Part shown: piece by piece, positions 18,201-24,922 of the stretch
How positions within the stretch are numbered: the first letter of the stretch is position 1
How the letters are laid out: each line of letters begins with the position of its first letter
NCBI GenBank assembly: GCA_023428135.1
Contig: JAEYZG010000025.1
Coordinates: 1-48,645, forward strand
Length of the DNA stretch: 48,645 nt
Reading direction: 5' to 3'
Source of the DNA: Bacteroidota bacterium
GTDB lineage: Bacteria > Bacteroidota > Bacteroidia > Cytophagales > Cytophagaceae
The notes under the pieces: model-generated
Seen by the model: only the letters and a program-made list of their open reading frames with translations
Databases searched by the model: none
Told to the model about the DNA's origin: nothing
Translations under genes and position numbers: made by a program

Positions 18201-18476
18201 GTCCGCTTCCGTCCCATCCTTATGACTTCATTTGCATTTATCGCAGGATTGATTCCTCTTGTCCTTGCACATGGCGCTGGGGCAATCGGTAACCGTACCA
18301 TAGGTACATCTGCTCTTGGTGGTATGCTTTTCGGAACAATCTTCGGAGTTATTATAGTACCAGGTCTGTATTACATATTCGGCTCTCTGGCTGAAGGACG
18401 CAAGCTTATTAAGGACGAACACGAAAGCCCATTAACTGAAGAAATTGAACACGTTGAAATCGAACACAATGCATAA
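15297..18476 (+). CDS. RND efflux pump, inner-membrane transporter (AcrB/MexB, HAE1 type)
   Basis: The 1059-aa proton-driven multidrug exporter has the normal length and twelve-helix plan of the family. The first helix follows MFSKFIHRPVFAIVISLVII. Helix 4 holds the paired aspartates of the proton relay (GIVVDDAIVVVEA), and helix 10 holds the partner lysine (GLLGKNAVLIVEFA). Porter and docking loops lie at about 40-335 and 560-870. The hydrophobic-substrate class (HAE1) fits better than the metal class. It is translationally coupled to the outer-membrane factor gene, whose ATG overlaps its stop codon region. Confidence 0.95.
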   Translation: MFSKFIHRPVFAIVISLVIIFMGMLAISSLPTSQFPEISPPMVIVRASYPGASAKVLTESVLIPLEQAVNGVPGMKYMTSDATSAGEANIQIVFNLGTNPDQAVVNVNTRIAQVLNRLPILVQREGVIVNRIVPNMLMYVNLYSTDKNSDMKFLFNYAGVNMIPELQRINGIGQASILGSRQYAMRVWLKPDRMRAYNISADEVMEALGDQSVIGSPGRIGRSDGKRAEALEYVLTYKGRFNDPEEYNNVIIKANANGEILRLKDVATVELGSEYYDLYSNLNEYPSAAIVLKQTYGSNATDVIKDVKAQLEEMKKNFPPGMSYEISYDVSNFLDASTENVIHTLRDAFILVAIVVFLFLGDWRSTLIPTLAVPVSLIGAFMCMQLFGLTINMITLFALVLAIGIVVDDAIVVVEAVHAKMEEEHLSPYNAVRKVIGEISGAVIAITLLMTAVFVPVAFMTGPVGIFYRQFSITIASSIIISGIVALTLTPVLCAMILKNNHGQPRKKTPVNRFIDWFNRGFEKLTGRYVGLLNIIANRRLVTFGLLIAFCIGIFGITRTLPSGFIPSEDQGMIYAIIQTPPGSTLERTNDIARKLQEITKEVEGIQSVSALAGYEVLTEGRGSNAGTCLINLKPWAEREHTVNEIIYELEEKAKVIPGATIEFFDPPAVPGYGAAGGFQLQLLDKTNSGDYKALEKVNDEFMAELRKRKELTGLFTFFSANYPQYELEIDNQLAMQKGVSIGNAMNTLSILIGSTYELGFIKYQRFFKVFVQSSPEYRKLPEDVLNMWVKNDHGEMVPFSAFMKIKKTQGANEINRYNMYTTASIRGGSAKGYSSGEAIQAVQEVAQKTLPRGYDIDWGGLSKDEVMRGNEALYIFLIVLGFVYLVLAAQYESFIIPLSVIFSLPAGVFGSFMLLKIMGLANDIYAQVGLVMLVGLLGKNAVLIVEFAVQKQQQGATVLEAAIEGAKVRFRPILMTSFAFIAGLIPLVLAHGAGAIGNRTIGTSALGGMLFGTIFGVIIVPGLYYIFGSLAEGRKLIKDEHESPLTEEIEHVEIEHNA

Positions 18477-19896
18477 AAGTAAAATTTTTAAATACTTCAG
18501 GACTGTTAGTATTTCAATCTTATGTACTGCATGTATACCATCAGTTGTACATAAAACCGAAAATAAAACAGTACCTGCAAAGTATAATAGTCCGGAGGAT
18601 TCAACAAATACAGCGAAAGTTAACTGGAAAGATTTCTTTCATGATCCTTACCTGAATGTCCTGATAGATACTGCTCTTAAAAATAATCAGGAGCTGAATA
18701 TTATCGCACAGGAGATCAATATAGCCAGAAATGAAATCAGAGCCCGAAAAGGTGACTACCTGCCCAACATAGACATTGGCGTTGGCGCAGGACTGGACAA
18801 AATGGGAAGATATACAAGACCTGGAGCAGTGGATGAAAATTTAGAGATTGCACCTGGGAAACGTTTTCCTGAGCCTCTCACAGACCTTATTGTTGCAGCC
18901 AGAGCCTCATGGGAAGTGGATATCTGGAAAAAGCTGCGTAATGCAAAAAAATCTGCTGTGCATAGGTATCTGGCATCTTCCGAAGGAAGGAACTTTATGA
19001 TTACAAAACTAATAGCGGAAATAGCCAATTCGTATTATGAGCTGCTGGCATTAGACAATCAGCTGGAGATCCTTAAGAAGAACATAGAGATTCAGCAGAA
19101 TGCCCTTCATATTGTAAGATTGGAGAAAGAAGCGGCTAAGGTTACAGAATTACCTGTCAGGAAGTTTGAAGCTGAAGTTCTGAAAAATCAAAGCCGCCAG
19201 TATGCTATTCTGCAGAGAATCACGGAAACAGAGAACTGGATTAATTTTCTTGTAGGTAGATTTCCTCAACCTATAGCAAGGAATGCTCAGAACTTCACGA
19301 AGCTGGCTTCTGATTCAATACATGTTGGTATTCCATCCCAGTTGTTACAAAACAGGCCTGATATTAAGCAAGCTGAACAGGATCTCGAAGCTGCCAAACT
19401 GGATGTAAAGGTGGCAAAAGCTAACTTCTACCCTTCTTTCAGAATCACAGGAATTGTTGGATATAATGCTTATAATCCCAATTACTTGATAAAATCACCT
19501 GAGTCTATTTTGTATACGCTGGCCGGCGAACTGGTGCAGCCTCTTATAAACAGAAATGGTATAAAGGCTTCTTATAATTCGGCCAATGCAAAGCAGATTC
19601 AGGCGGTATATAACTACGAACGTACTGTCTTAAGAGCTTACATGGAAGTTTCCAATCAGGTAGCGAATATCAGCAACATGAAAAACAGCTATAACCTGAA
19701 AGTAAAAGAAGTAGAGGCTCTTACCAGGTCCATTGATATATCAACAGGCCTTTTCAACTCAGCCCGTGCGGATTACATGGAGGTATTGATGACCCAACGT
19801 GATGCACTGGATGCAAAGTTTGATTTGATTGAAACCAAAAAAGCTCAGATGAATGCAATGGTCAATATTTACCAGGCATTAGGGGGCGGATGGTGA
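18469..19896 (+). CDS. Outer-membrane efflux lipoprotein (TolC/OprM type)
   Basis: This protein of about 475 aa completes the RND system as the outer-membrane exit duct. The chosen ATG at 18469 overlaps the pump gene's final codons and gives a signal peptide with lipobox (SILCTAC). An ATG at 18445 would add eight residues inside the pump gene. The product shows the two repeated helical-hairpin halves of the family, with typical words WEVDIWKKLRNAKKSA, RPDIKQAEQDLEAAKLDV and RADYMEVLMTQRDALDA, and ends in YQALGGGW. A terminator follows 28 nt after the stop codon. Confidence 0.94.
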   Translation: MHKSKIFKYFRTVSISILCTACIPSVVHKTENKTVPAKYNSPEDSTNTAKVNWKDFFHDPYLNVLIDTALKNNQELNIIAQEINIARNEIRARKGDYLPNIDIGVGAGLDKMGRYTRPGAVDENLEIAPGKRFPEPLTDLIVAARASWEVDIWKKLRNAKKSAVHRYLASSEGRNFMITKLIAEIANSYYELLALDNQLEILKKNIEIQQNALHIVRLEKEAAKVTELPVRKFEAEVLKNQSRQYAILQRITETENWINFLVGRFPQPIARNAQNFTKLASDSIHVGIPSQLLQNRPDIKQAEQDLEAAKLDVKVAKANFYPSFRITGIVGYNAYNPNYLIKSPESILYTLAGELVQPLINRNGIKASYNSANAKQIQAVYNYERTVLRAYMEVSNQVANISNMKNSYNLKVKEVEALTRSIDISTGLFNSARADYMEVLMTQRDALDAKFDLIETKKAQMNAMVNIYQALGGGW

Positions 19897-19924
19897 ATAA
19901 AAAAATGATTTCATTAATATAAGG

Positions 19925-19959
19925 AAAAGCCATTTTACTAAATAGTAAAATGGCTTTTT
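19925..19959 (+). terminator. Rho-independent terminator of the efflux operon
   Basis: AAAGCCATTTTACTA pairs with TAGTAAAATGGCTTT around a two-base loop and is followed by TTTTTC. It has the position and form expected to end the efflux operon, and it may also work in reverse because an A run precedes it. Confidence 0.9.
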
Positions 19960-20031
19960 CTTTTTCTAAACAAGTTAAATTCATATTTATTTTATAGCTG
20001 ACTTAAACTTCTGATCTTCCCTTGCCTACCT

Positions 20032-20721
20032 TTAATTAAACTTTATTGCAATTATCCTCTTAATTTTGACGGGCGAATTTCCTTCCACTCCTGGCTTCCA
20101 TTTAGGAGAATCTTCTATTATTGTAATAAGTTTATCCAAATTCTCCTTATCGATTTCTCCTCTAATCTTTTCCAAGAAAATTACTGATCCACCCTTATCT
20201 ATAATGACCTCAACGAACACTTTACCTAAAGCAATCACTTGTTTTGCTTTAATTTTACTTTCCAGATAATCATCAAATGTAGGATACTTTTCAGTTGCTA
20301 TAAATTCAGGCATCTGGAGAACATAATTTAACACCATGTCTCCTTGTTCTGGCTCGCCATCAGACATATCTAAGCTAACATAATATGATCGGACAAAAGA
20401 ATGCACATTTCCGTTTTGTCCCGTACATTTAATATTAAACACCTGATCTACCTTTGAATAGGTTTCCGAACTGCTGGCTTTGCCGATTTTCTTGATCACA
20501 AACCTACCCTGCTCATCTTTGTTTAATGCTCTTCCATTTCCTTCAAGTCTGATATCCGATTCTTTAACTGACTTATTTTTCACAGTGATATAAGCGGTAT
20601 ACATTTCTCCCACTTTAACAGTGTCCTTTATAGCGACATAGTTTATATTCCAGTCAGTTTTTTTCTGTGCACTTACAATGAAAAAATTCATCAGTAAAAA
20701 AAGTAATAATAACGTTCTCAT
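20032..20721 (-). CDS. Secreted protein with TonB C-terminal-like domain
   Basis: The 229-aa product has a signal peptide (LLLFLLMNFFIVSAQ). A middle part of about 85 aa looks like a beta-sandwich (INYVAIKDTVKVGEMYTAYITV to VHSFVRSYYV) and faintly recalls periplasmic domains of gliding/T9SS proteins. The C-terminal 75 aa resemble the TonB C-terminal domain (GKVFVEVIIDKGGSVIFLEK, then SPKWKPGVEGNSPVKIKRII). Unlike a true TonB it lacks an N-terminal membrane anchor and a proline-rich linker. It is therefore likely a periplasmic protein using this fold for another purpose. Function unknown. Confidence 0.6.
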   Translation of the reverse strand: MRTLLLLFLLMNFFIVSAQKKTDWNINYVAIKDTVKVGEMYTAYITVKNKSVKESDIRLEGNGRALNKDEQGRFVIKKIGKASSSETYSKVDQVFNIKCTGQNGNVHSFVRSYYVSLDMSDGEPEQGDMVLNYVLQMPEFIATEKYPTFDDYLESKIKAKQVIALGKVFVEVIIDKGGSVIFLEKIRGEIDKENLDKLITIIEDSPKWKPGVEGNSPVKIKRIIAIKFN

Positions 20722-20946
20722 TCTATTCTATTAATTTAAGTTGTAATAATCATTATTTCATTTCCCCCCGACCTTTATCTCACAGCAGGAATTTCCAATA
20801 GATCCATTCTGTAAAGGAAAATTGAGTGTATAAAAAAGCCCCAAAAAGCTATCAATTACATTCTTCCATTTGATCTGAGGGGAACAGGCGAGGTTTAGAG
20901 AGAATATCCTGATCCACCGAGACGAAACCCACACAGCATATATAAT

Positions 20947-20979
20947 AAAAAAAGTGTGGGAGACAGAAGCTCCACACTT
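20947..20979 (-). terminator. Rho-independent terminator of the HTH gene
   Basis: On the minus strand AAGTGTGGAGCT and CCCACACTT form a hairpin followed by seven T. It lies about 40 nt after the stop codon of the HTH regulator. The rest of the 20722-21017 gap holds no feature I can support. Confidence 0.8.
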
Positions 20980-21017
20980 AAATTTTACAAATGATTACCC
21001 GCCATGACAACCTGATA

Positions 21018-21491
21018 TTACCTACCGTTTTCTTGTATTAAATCTTTTAAAGAATACTTTTCCATTTGTTTACTCTTCGTATTGACAATTTTTAAAAGGT
21101 CATTTTTTACTTGAATTTCCAACAATAGTAAAGGATCAATTTCAAAGATTATTGCAATTTTTAAAGCAATCTCTGTATTAATATGTCTTTCACCTTTAAT
21201 GACTTTATTTAGATTAGACGGTTCAACGTTGATATAGCGAGCAAACTTGTTTTGTCGAATATGTAAAGTATCTAAGAGCAGCTTTAAAAAATCACCTAAT
21301 AATTTAGGTTCCCTGTTATCATTAGATTTAATATAATCCTCCATCTGGATTTTAATTGCAGCTAATTCAATATTAATTTTTTGCCATTTAGTTTGGGCAT
21401 TAGATTGATTCAATAAAATCTCTCGAAATTGAGAAAAATCGGAAGAATTAACATCCATACGTTCTGTTAACAGTCCGTTTTTCGGTTCCAT
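21018..21491 (-). CDS. XRE-family HTH regulator, HigA antitoxin-like
   Basis: The product of about 157 aa has an N-terminal helical region (about 1-65) and a Cro/C1-type helix-turn-helix at about 70-125 (LLDTLHIRQNKFARYINVEPSNLNKVIKGERHI lies across it), followed by a short tail. The HTH resembles plasmid-maintenance antidote proteins of the HigA/VapI type. No toxin gene of HigB type lies beside it. The partner on the same strand upstream is a small membrane protein with a gap of about 100 nt. A start at 21587 is open but would add 32 residues of unlike composition, so I prefer the ATG at 21491. A role as a solitary transcription factor is as likely as an antitoxin role. Confidence 0.7.
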   Translation of the reverse strand: MEPKNGLLTERMDVNSSDFSQFREILLNQSNAQTKWQKINIELAAIKIQMEDYIKSNDNREPKLLGDFLKLLLDTLHIRQNKFARYINVEPSNLNKVIKGERHINTEIALKIAIIFEIDPLLLLEIQVKNDLLKIVNTKSKQMEKYSLKDLIQENGR

Positions 21492-21594
21492 ATTTGTTTT
21501 CTTTCTCACGTCTCCTATTTTTTCCGAATAAAAGTAATTTCCTTTTAAATAAAACCATTTCCATAATCCCGAAAACTGCTGTTGCAAAAGCTTC

Positions 21595-21990
21595 TTATTT
21601 TATAAAAATTTTGTTTTGATATAAAGAAAAAGCTTTAAAACTTCTTGAAAATCCAAAATGATATATAGCTACTGAATAAACGATTATCATCACAATGATC
21701 GGAGTTCTTGCTAATATCTCATATTCAATGGTAAAAAGACTTATAAGAGCGAGTATATTTACCACAGAAAAAAGTACTAATAAAGTAATTCTTGCCCAGT
21801 TTTTCCCTTTATAAACCATTATTAAAATTCCGATAGTTAGTACAAACCGCACTATTTGCTGTCCGACCTTTTTAGCTTCTACATCTACAAAAACTGAATT
21901 ATAATTATATATAATATGCAATGAAACCATCAAAATGCTGAGTGAAATTAGGATTGTCCTTATCCTGCCAGTTTTTGCTACTCGATTCAT
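21595..21990 (-). CDS. Small four-helix membrane protein of unknown function
   Basis: The 131-aa product has a short basic N-terminus (MNRVAKTGRIR) and four predicted membrane helices (about 11-30, 45-62, 67-88, 95-115), with few polar residues otherwise. I recognise no family. It is followed on the same strand by the HTH regulator, so the two may form an operon. Small membrane proteins paired with HTH regulators are sometimes signal sensors, but that is inference. Confidence 0.65.
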   Translation of the reverse strand: MNRVAKTGRIRTILISLSILMVSLHIIYNYNSVFVDVEAKKVGQQIVRFVLTIGILIMVYKGKNWARITLLVLFSVVNILALISLFTIEYEILARTPIIVMIIVYSVAIYHFGFSRSFKAFSLYQNKIFIK

Positions 21991-22406
21991 TCGGATTATT
22001 GTTAAATATTCAATAAACGTACATTTACAATTAGTTACAATAGTTTAAGGTTACACAAAACAACACATTATCAAGCTTGCTACTTTTATATGGTTTGATC
22101 CATCATTTCTTGCGATTTATTTCAAATATCGATTCTTTTTCCCCATTTTCCCTATTATTTCGTTAGGGTCTATAGTCTTCCTTCCATCTTATTTATATCA
22201 CTTAAATAATCTCTTTTTTCTCTACTAAAACATTTTTCTGAGACTAATATAGTAAGACTAATTTAAAGAAAATGATTCACTTTACAGCTTTTATACGACT
22301 AAACGAGAAGTGTAGGAGGACATCAACATTTTTAACAGTGTAAATAATTTACTATTTTGACTTCCATTAAATCAAAATATAATATTTTCATAAGCGTTTT
22401 TTCATA
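21991..22406. other. Intergenic region without recognised features
   Basis: This 416-bp AT-rich divergent region lies between the small membrane protein and the 721-aa protein. I see no gene, RNA or strong hairpin. It must hold promoters for both flanking genes, but no full -33/-7 pair stands out. Confidence 0.5.
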
Positions 22407-24572
22407 GTGAAGACTAATCATATCTGGAATTTCTCTACCGTTGGAGGCATAAAACGGGTTAACATCGAATCTGGTCAGGACCTGATACATTTAGGTACGC
22501 TGGATCAAAAGTTATGGACAGCATTGAGTTGCCCTGTTCATGATCTTGAAATTGACCCAAAGACACTGGAGCTTATTGATATCGACAAAGACGGAAAAAT
22601 TCGTGTTCCTGAAATTGTTGCAGCTGTCAACTGGGTTACATCTGTCATTAAAAATCCAGATGATTTATTAAAACAGGAAGCAAGCTTTCCGATATCAGCC
22701 ATCAATGATCAAACCGAAGCAGGACTCAAACTTTTATCTTCTGCTAAAGTCATTCTGAAGAATATCAACAAGGAAGATTCTGAAATACTTACTGTTGAAG
22801 AGACTTCAGATATTACAAAGATATTCGCTTCATCAAAATTCAATGGAGATGGCATTATTACGGAGGACAGCACAAGTGATCCTAAACTTATCCAACTCCT
22901 CAATGAAGTGATATCCTGCATTGGCTCTTCAGCTGACAGAGGTGGAAAGCAAGGTATTTCTCTGGAGCATCTTACATCCTTTCTGGAACAATGTAAACTG
23001 TATGCAAGCTGGCATGAAAAAGCGGATGCTTATACTGCTTCCATTTTTCCTTTCGGTGAGCAGACTGAAGAAGCGTATCAATGCTATACAGCAATAAAAT
23101 CCAAGATTGATGATTATTTTCTGCGTTGTAAATTATCAGCATTTGATCCTCGCTCAACTGATGTTTTGAATTTGCTGGTTGCCCGTGTTGAAGCAATCAG
23201 TACAAAAGATCTTTCAACCTGCATAGAAGAAATTGCAAGTTATCCTCTAGCAAAAATTGAGGCTAAAAAAGATTTACCATTAGATACAGGGATTAATCCC
23301 GCTTGGGAAACTACCATGAACTCCTTTAATAAGTTCATTGCAAATAAACTGTTCCCGAATCAAAAAACGCTGAGCGAAGCTGACTGGAATGTCATCTCTG
23401 ATATATTTACAGCATACGTTCAATGGAAATCAGAAGCAGTCGGAACTTTGGTTGCTCCATTAGGAGTTAACCGTGTACGCGAAATTCTAACCAGTAAACA
23501 TCCTGAAGAATTGAAAGCTCTGATATCTGAAGATATCGCCCTGGAGCATGAGGCCAATAATATAATTTTAGTTGACCAGCTTGTTCGTTATTACCGTGAT
23601 TTATATACACTGCTAAAGAATTTTGTTACCTTCTACGATTTTTATTCCCCCGATGCAAAAGCAATATTTCAGGCAGGAACATTATACATAGATCAAAGGA
23701 GCTGTGACCTTTGTATCAGAGTTATAGATCTTCCCAAACACAATACTATGAGTGCCTACAGTGGAATGTTTCTGCTTTATTGCGAATGTGTCTCCAGGAT
23801 CAGTAGTGAAAAGATGACAATTGTAGCAGCATTGACCAATGGAGATATAGATAATTTAGTAGTTGGAAGAAATGCTTTATTCTATGACAGAAATGGTCAG
23901 GACTGGGATGCAACAATCATTAAAATCGTTGACAATCCTATCAGTATAGCCCAGGCATTCTGGTCTCCATATAAAAAGGTTTATAGATTTGTAGAAACGC
24001 AGATCAATAAGATTGCAGCAGAACAAGAAGCTAACATAGATACAAAATCTACCAAAAGCATAGAAGATACATCTGCTGAAATCACAACCGCAACAGCACC
24101 AACACCAAAACCTCCTGCACAGCCTTTTGATGTTGGAAAGTTTGTCGGAATTTTTGCTGCCATTGGCTTAGCTCTCGGAGCAATTGGATCTGCAGCGGTT
24201 TCTATAGTTGCCGGATTCATGGGTCTGGTATGGTGGAAAATGCCTTTGGCATTTATCGGACTTATATTGGTAATATCCGGCCCTCCGATGGTGATGGCCT
24301 ATCTGAAATTAAGGAAACGAAACCTTGCACCTCTGCTAGACGCCAATGGTTGGGCAGTAAACGCGAGAGCAAATGTCAATATTCCTTTTGGAAATACCCT
24401 AACCAGCCTTGCCAACTTGCCTAAAGGAGCAAAGGTTAACCTGAATGATCCGTTTACTAAAAAGAAACGTCCATACTTATCAATGGTATTGATACTATCT
24501 ATTTTAGCGGGAATTTTATTCTTTATCTTATGGAAGTTTGGTTATATACATCTTCCAGGCAGTATGAAATAA
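22407..24572 (+). CDS. Conserved membrane protein with EF-hand-like calcium loops
   Basis: The 721-aa product probably starts at GTG 22407, as no earlier start gives a longer family-like protein. A cytosolic part of about 560 aa is mostly helical. It carries two EF-hand-like loops: DIDKDGKIRVPE near residue 58, which has all the calcium-liganding positions, and SKFNGDGIITED near residue 145, which is degenerate. A Thr/Pro-rich linker (about 550-575) leads to two membrane helices (GIFAAIGLALGAIGSAAVSI and WKMPLAFIGLILVISG), a 70-aa loop, and a last helix near the C-terminus. No signal peptide is seen. I know of similar unnamed proteins in Bacteroidota but no function. It stands alone in its operon. 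Confidence 0.75.
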   Translation: MKTNHIWNFSTVGGIKRVNIESGQDLIHLGTLDQKLWTALSCPVHDLEIDPKTLELIDIDKDGKIRVPEIVAAVNWVTSVIKNPDDLLKQEASFPISAINDQTEAGLKLLSSAKVILKNINKEDSEILTVEETSDITKIFASSKFNGDGIITEDSTSDPKLIQLLNEVISCIGSSADRGGKQGISLEHLTSFLEQCKLYASWHEKADAYTASIFPFGEQTEEAYQCYTAIKSKIDDYFLRCKLSAFDPRSTDVLNLLVARVEAISTKDLSTCIEEIASYPLAKIEAKKDLPLDTGINPAWETTMNSFNKFIANKLFPNQKTLSEADWNVISDIFTAYVQWKSEAVGTLVAPLGVNRVREILTSKHPEELKALISEDIALEHEANNIILVDQLVRYYRDLYTLLKNFVTFYDFYSPDAKAIFQAGTLYIDQRSCDLCIRVIDLPKHNTMSAYSGMFLLYCECVSRISSEKMTIVAALTNGDIDNLVVGRNALFYDRNGQDWDATIIKIVDNPISIAQAFWSPYKKVYRFVETQINKIAAEQEANIDTKSTKSIEDTSAEITTATAPTPKPPAQPFDVGKFVGIFAAIGLALGAIGSAAVSIVAGFMGLVWWKMPLAFIGLILVISGPPMVMAYLKLRKRNLAPLLDANGWAVNARANVNIPFGNTLTSLANLPKGAKVNLNDPFTKKKRPYLSMVLILSILAGILFFILWKFGYIHLPGSMK

Positions 24573-24683
24573 AATCAATATTTTCAGGTTATGGAGGCGT
24601 GAAGTTAATTCTCTTATAAAAAAATGGATTAGCTATTTAAGTCCCGTTGACAATAATAAACACATTGATAAAACTCTAAAAGA

Positions 24684-24810
24684 CCTCACCCTAAATCCCT
24701 CTCCTGAAGGAGAGGGACTTTAATGTGCATGTTATTAGTTATATCACTTTTAATTCTATATTTTTTTCGTCACTGTTACCATCTCAATCAGGAGAGGGTT
24801 AGGGACGAGG
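24684..24810. repeat. MITE-like dispersed inverted repeat
   Basis: The left arm CCTCACCCTAAATCCCTC (from 24684) is answered by a right arm (24788-24810) that reads GAGAGGGTTAGGGACGAGG, giving imperfect inverted ends about 24 bp long. The left arm also folds on itself (CTCTCCTGAAGGAGAG). Elements with these words are common between genes in several bacterial phyla. There is no coding capacity. Confidence 0.6.
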
Positions 24811-24847
24811 CATCATCTTTGATACGGAACTAAATAACAAATCAGAT

Positions 24848-24891
24848 AAAAAAAGAACCATTTTCCTATATCGTAAAATGGTTCTTTTTTT
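24848..24891. terminator. Bidirectional terminator between convergent genes
   Basis: AAAGAACCATTTT pairs with AAAATGGTTCTTT around a loop of about ten bases, with an A run before and a T run after. It sits between the 721-aa membrane protein gene and the convergent T9SS cargo gene and can serve both. Confidence 0.88.
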
Positions 24892-24922
24892 ATTATCTGA
24901 AAAGCTTAAATAATATTCATTC

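Noticed and set aside
21018..21990. HigBA-type toxin-antitoxin pair
   Set aside because: The HTH protein is antitoxin-like, but the adjacent gene encodes a four-helix membrane protein unlike HigB toxins. A new type of pair cannot be excluded but is not supported.
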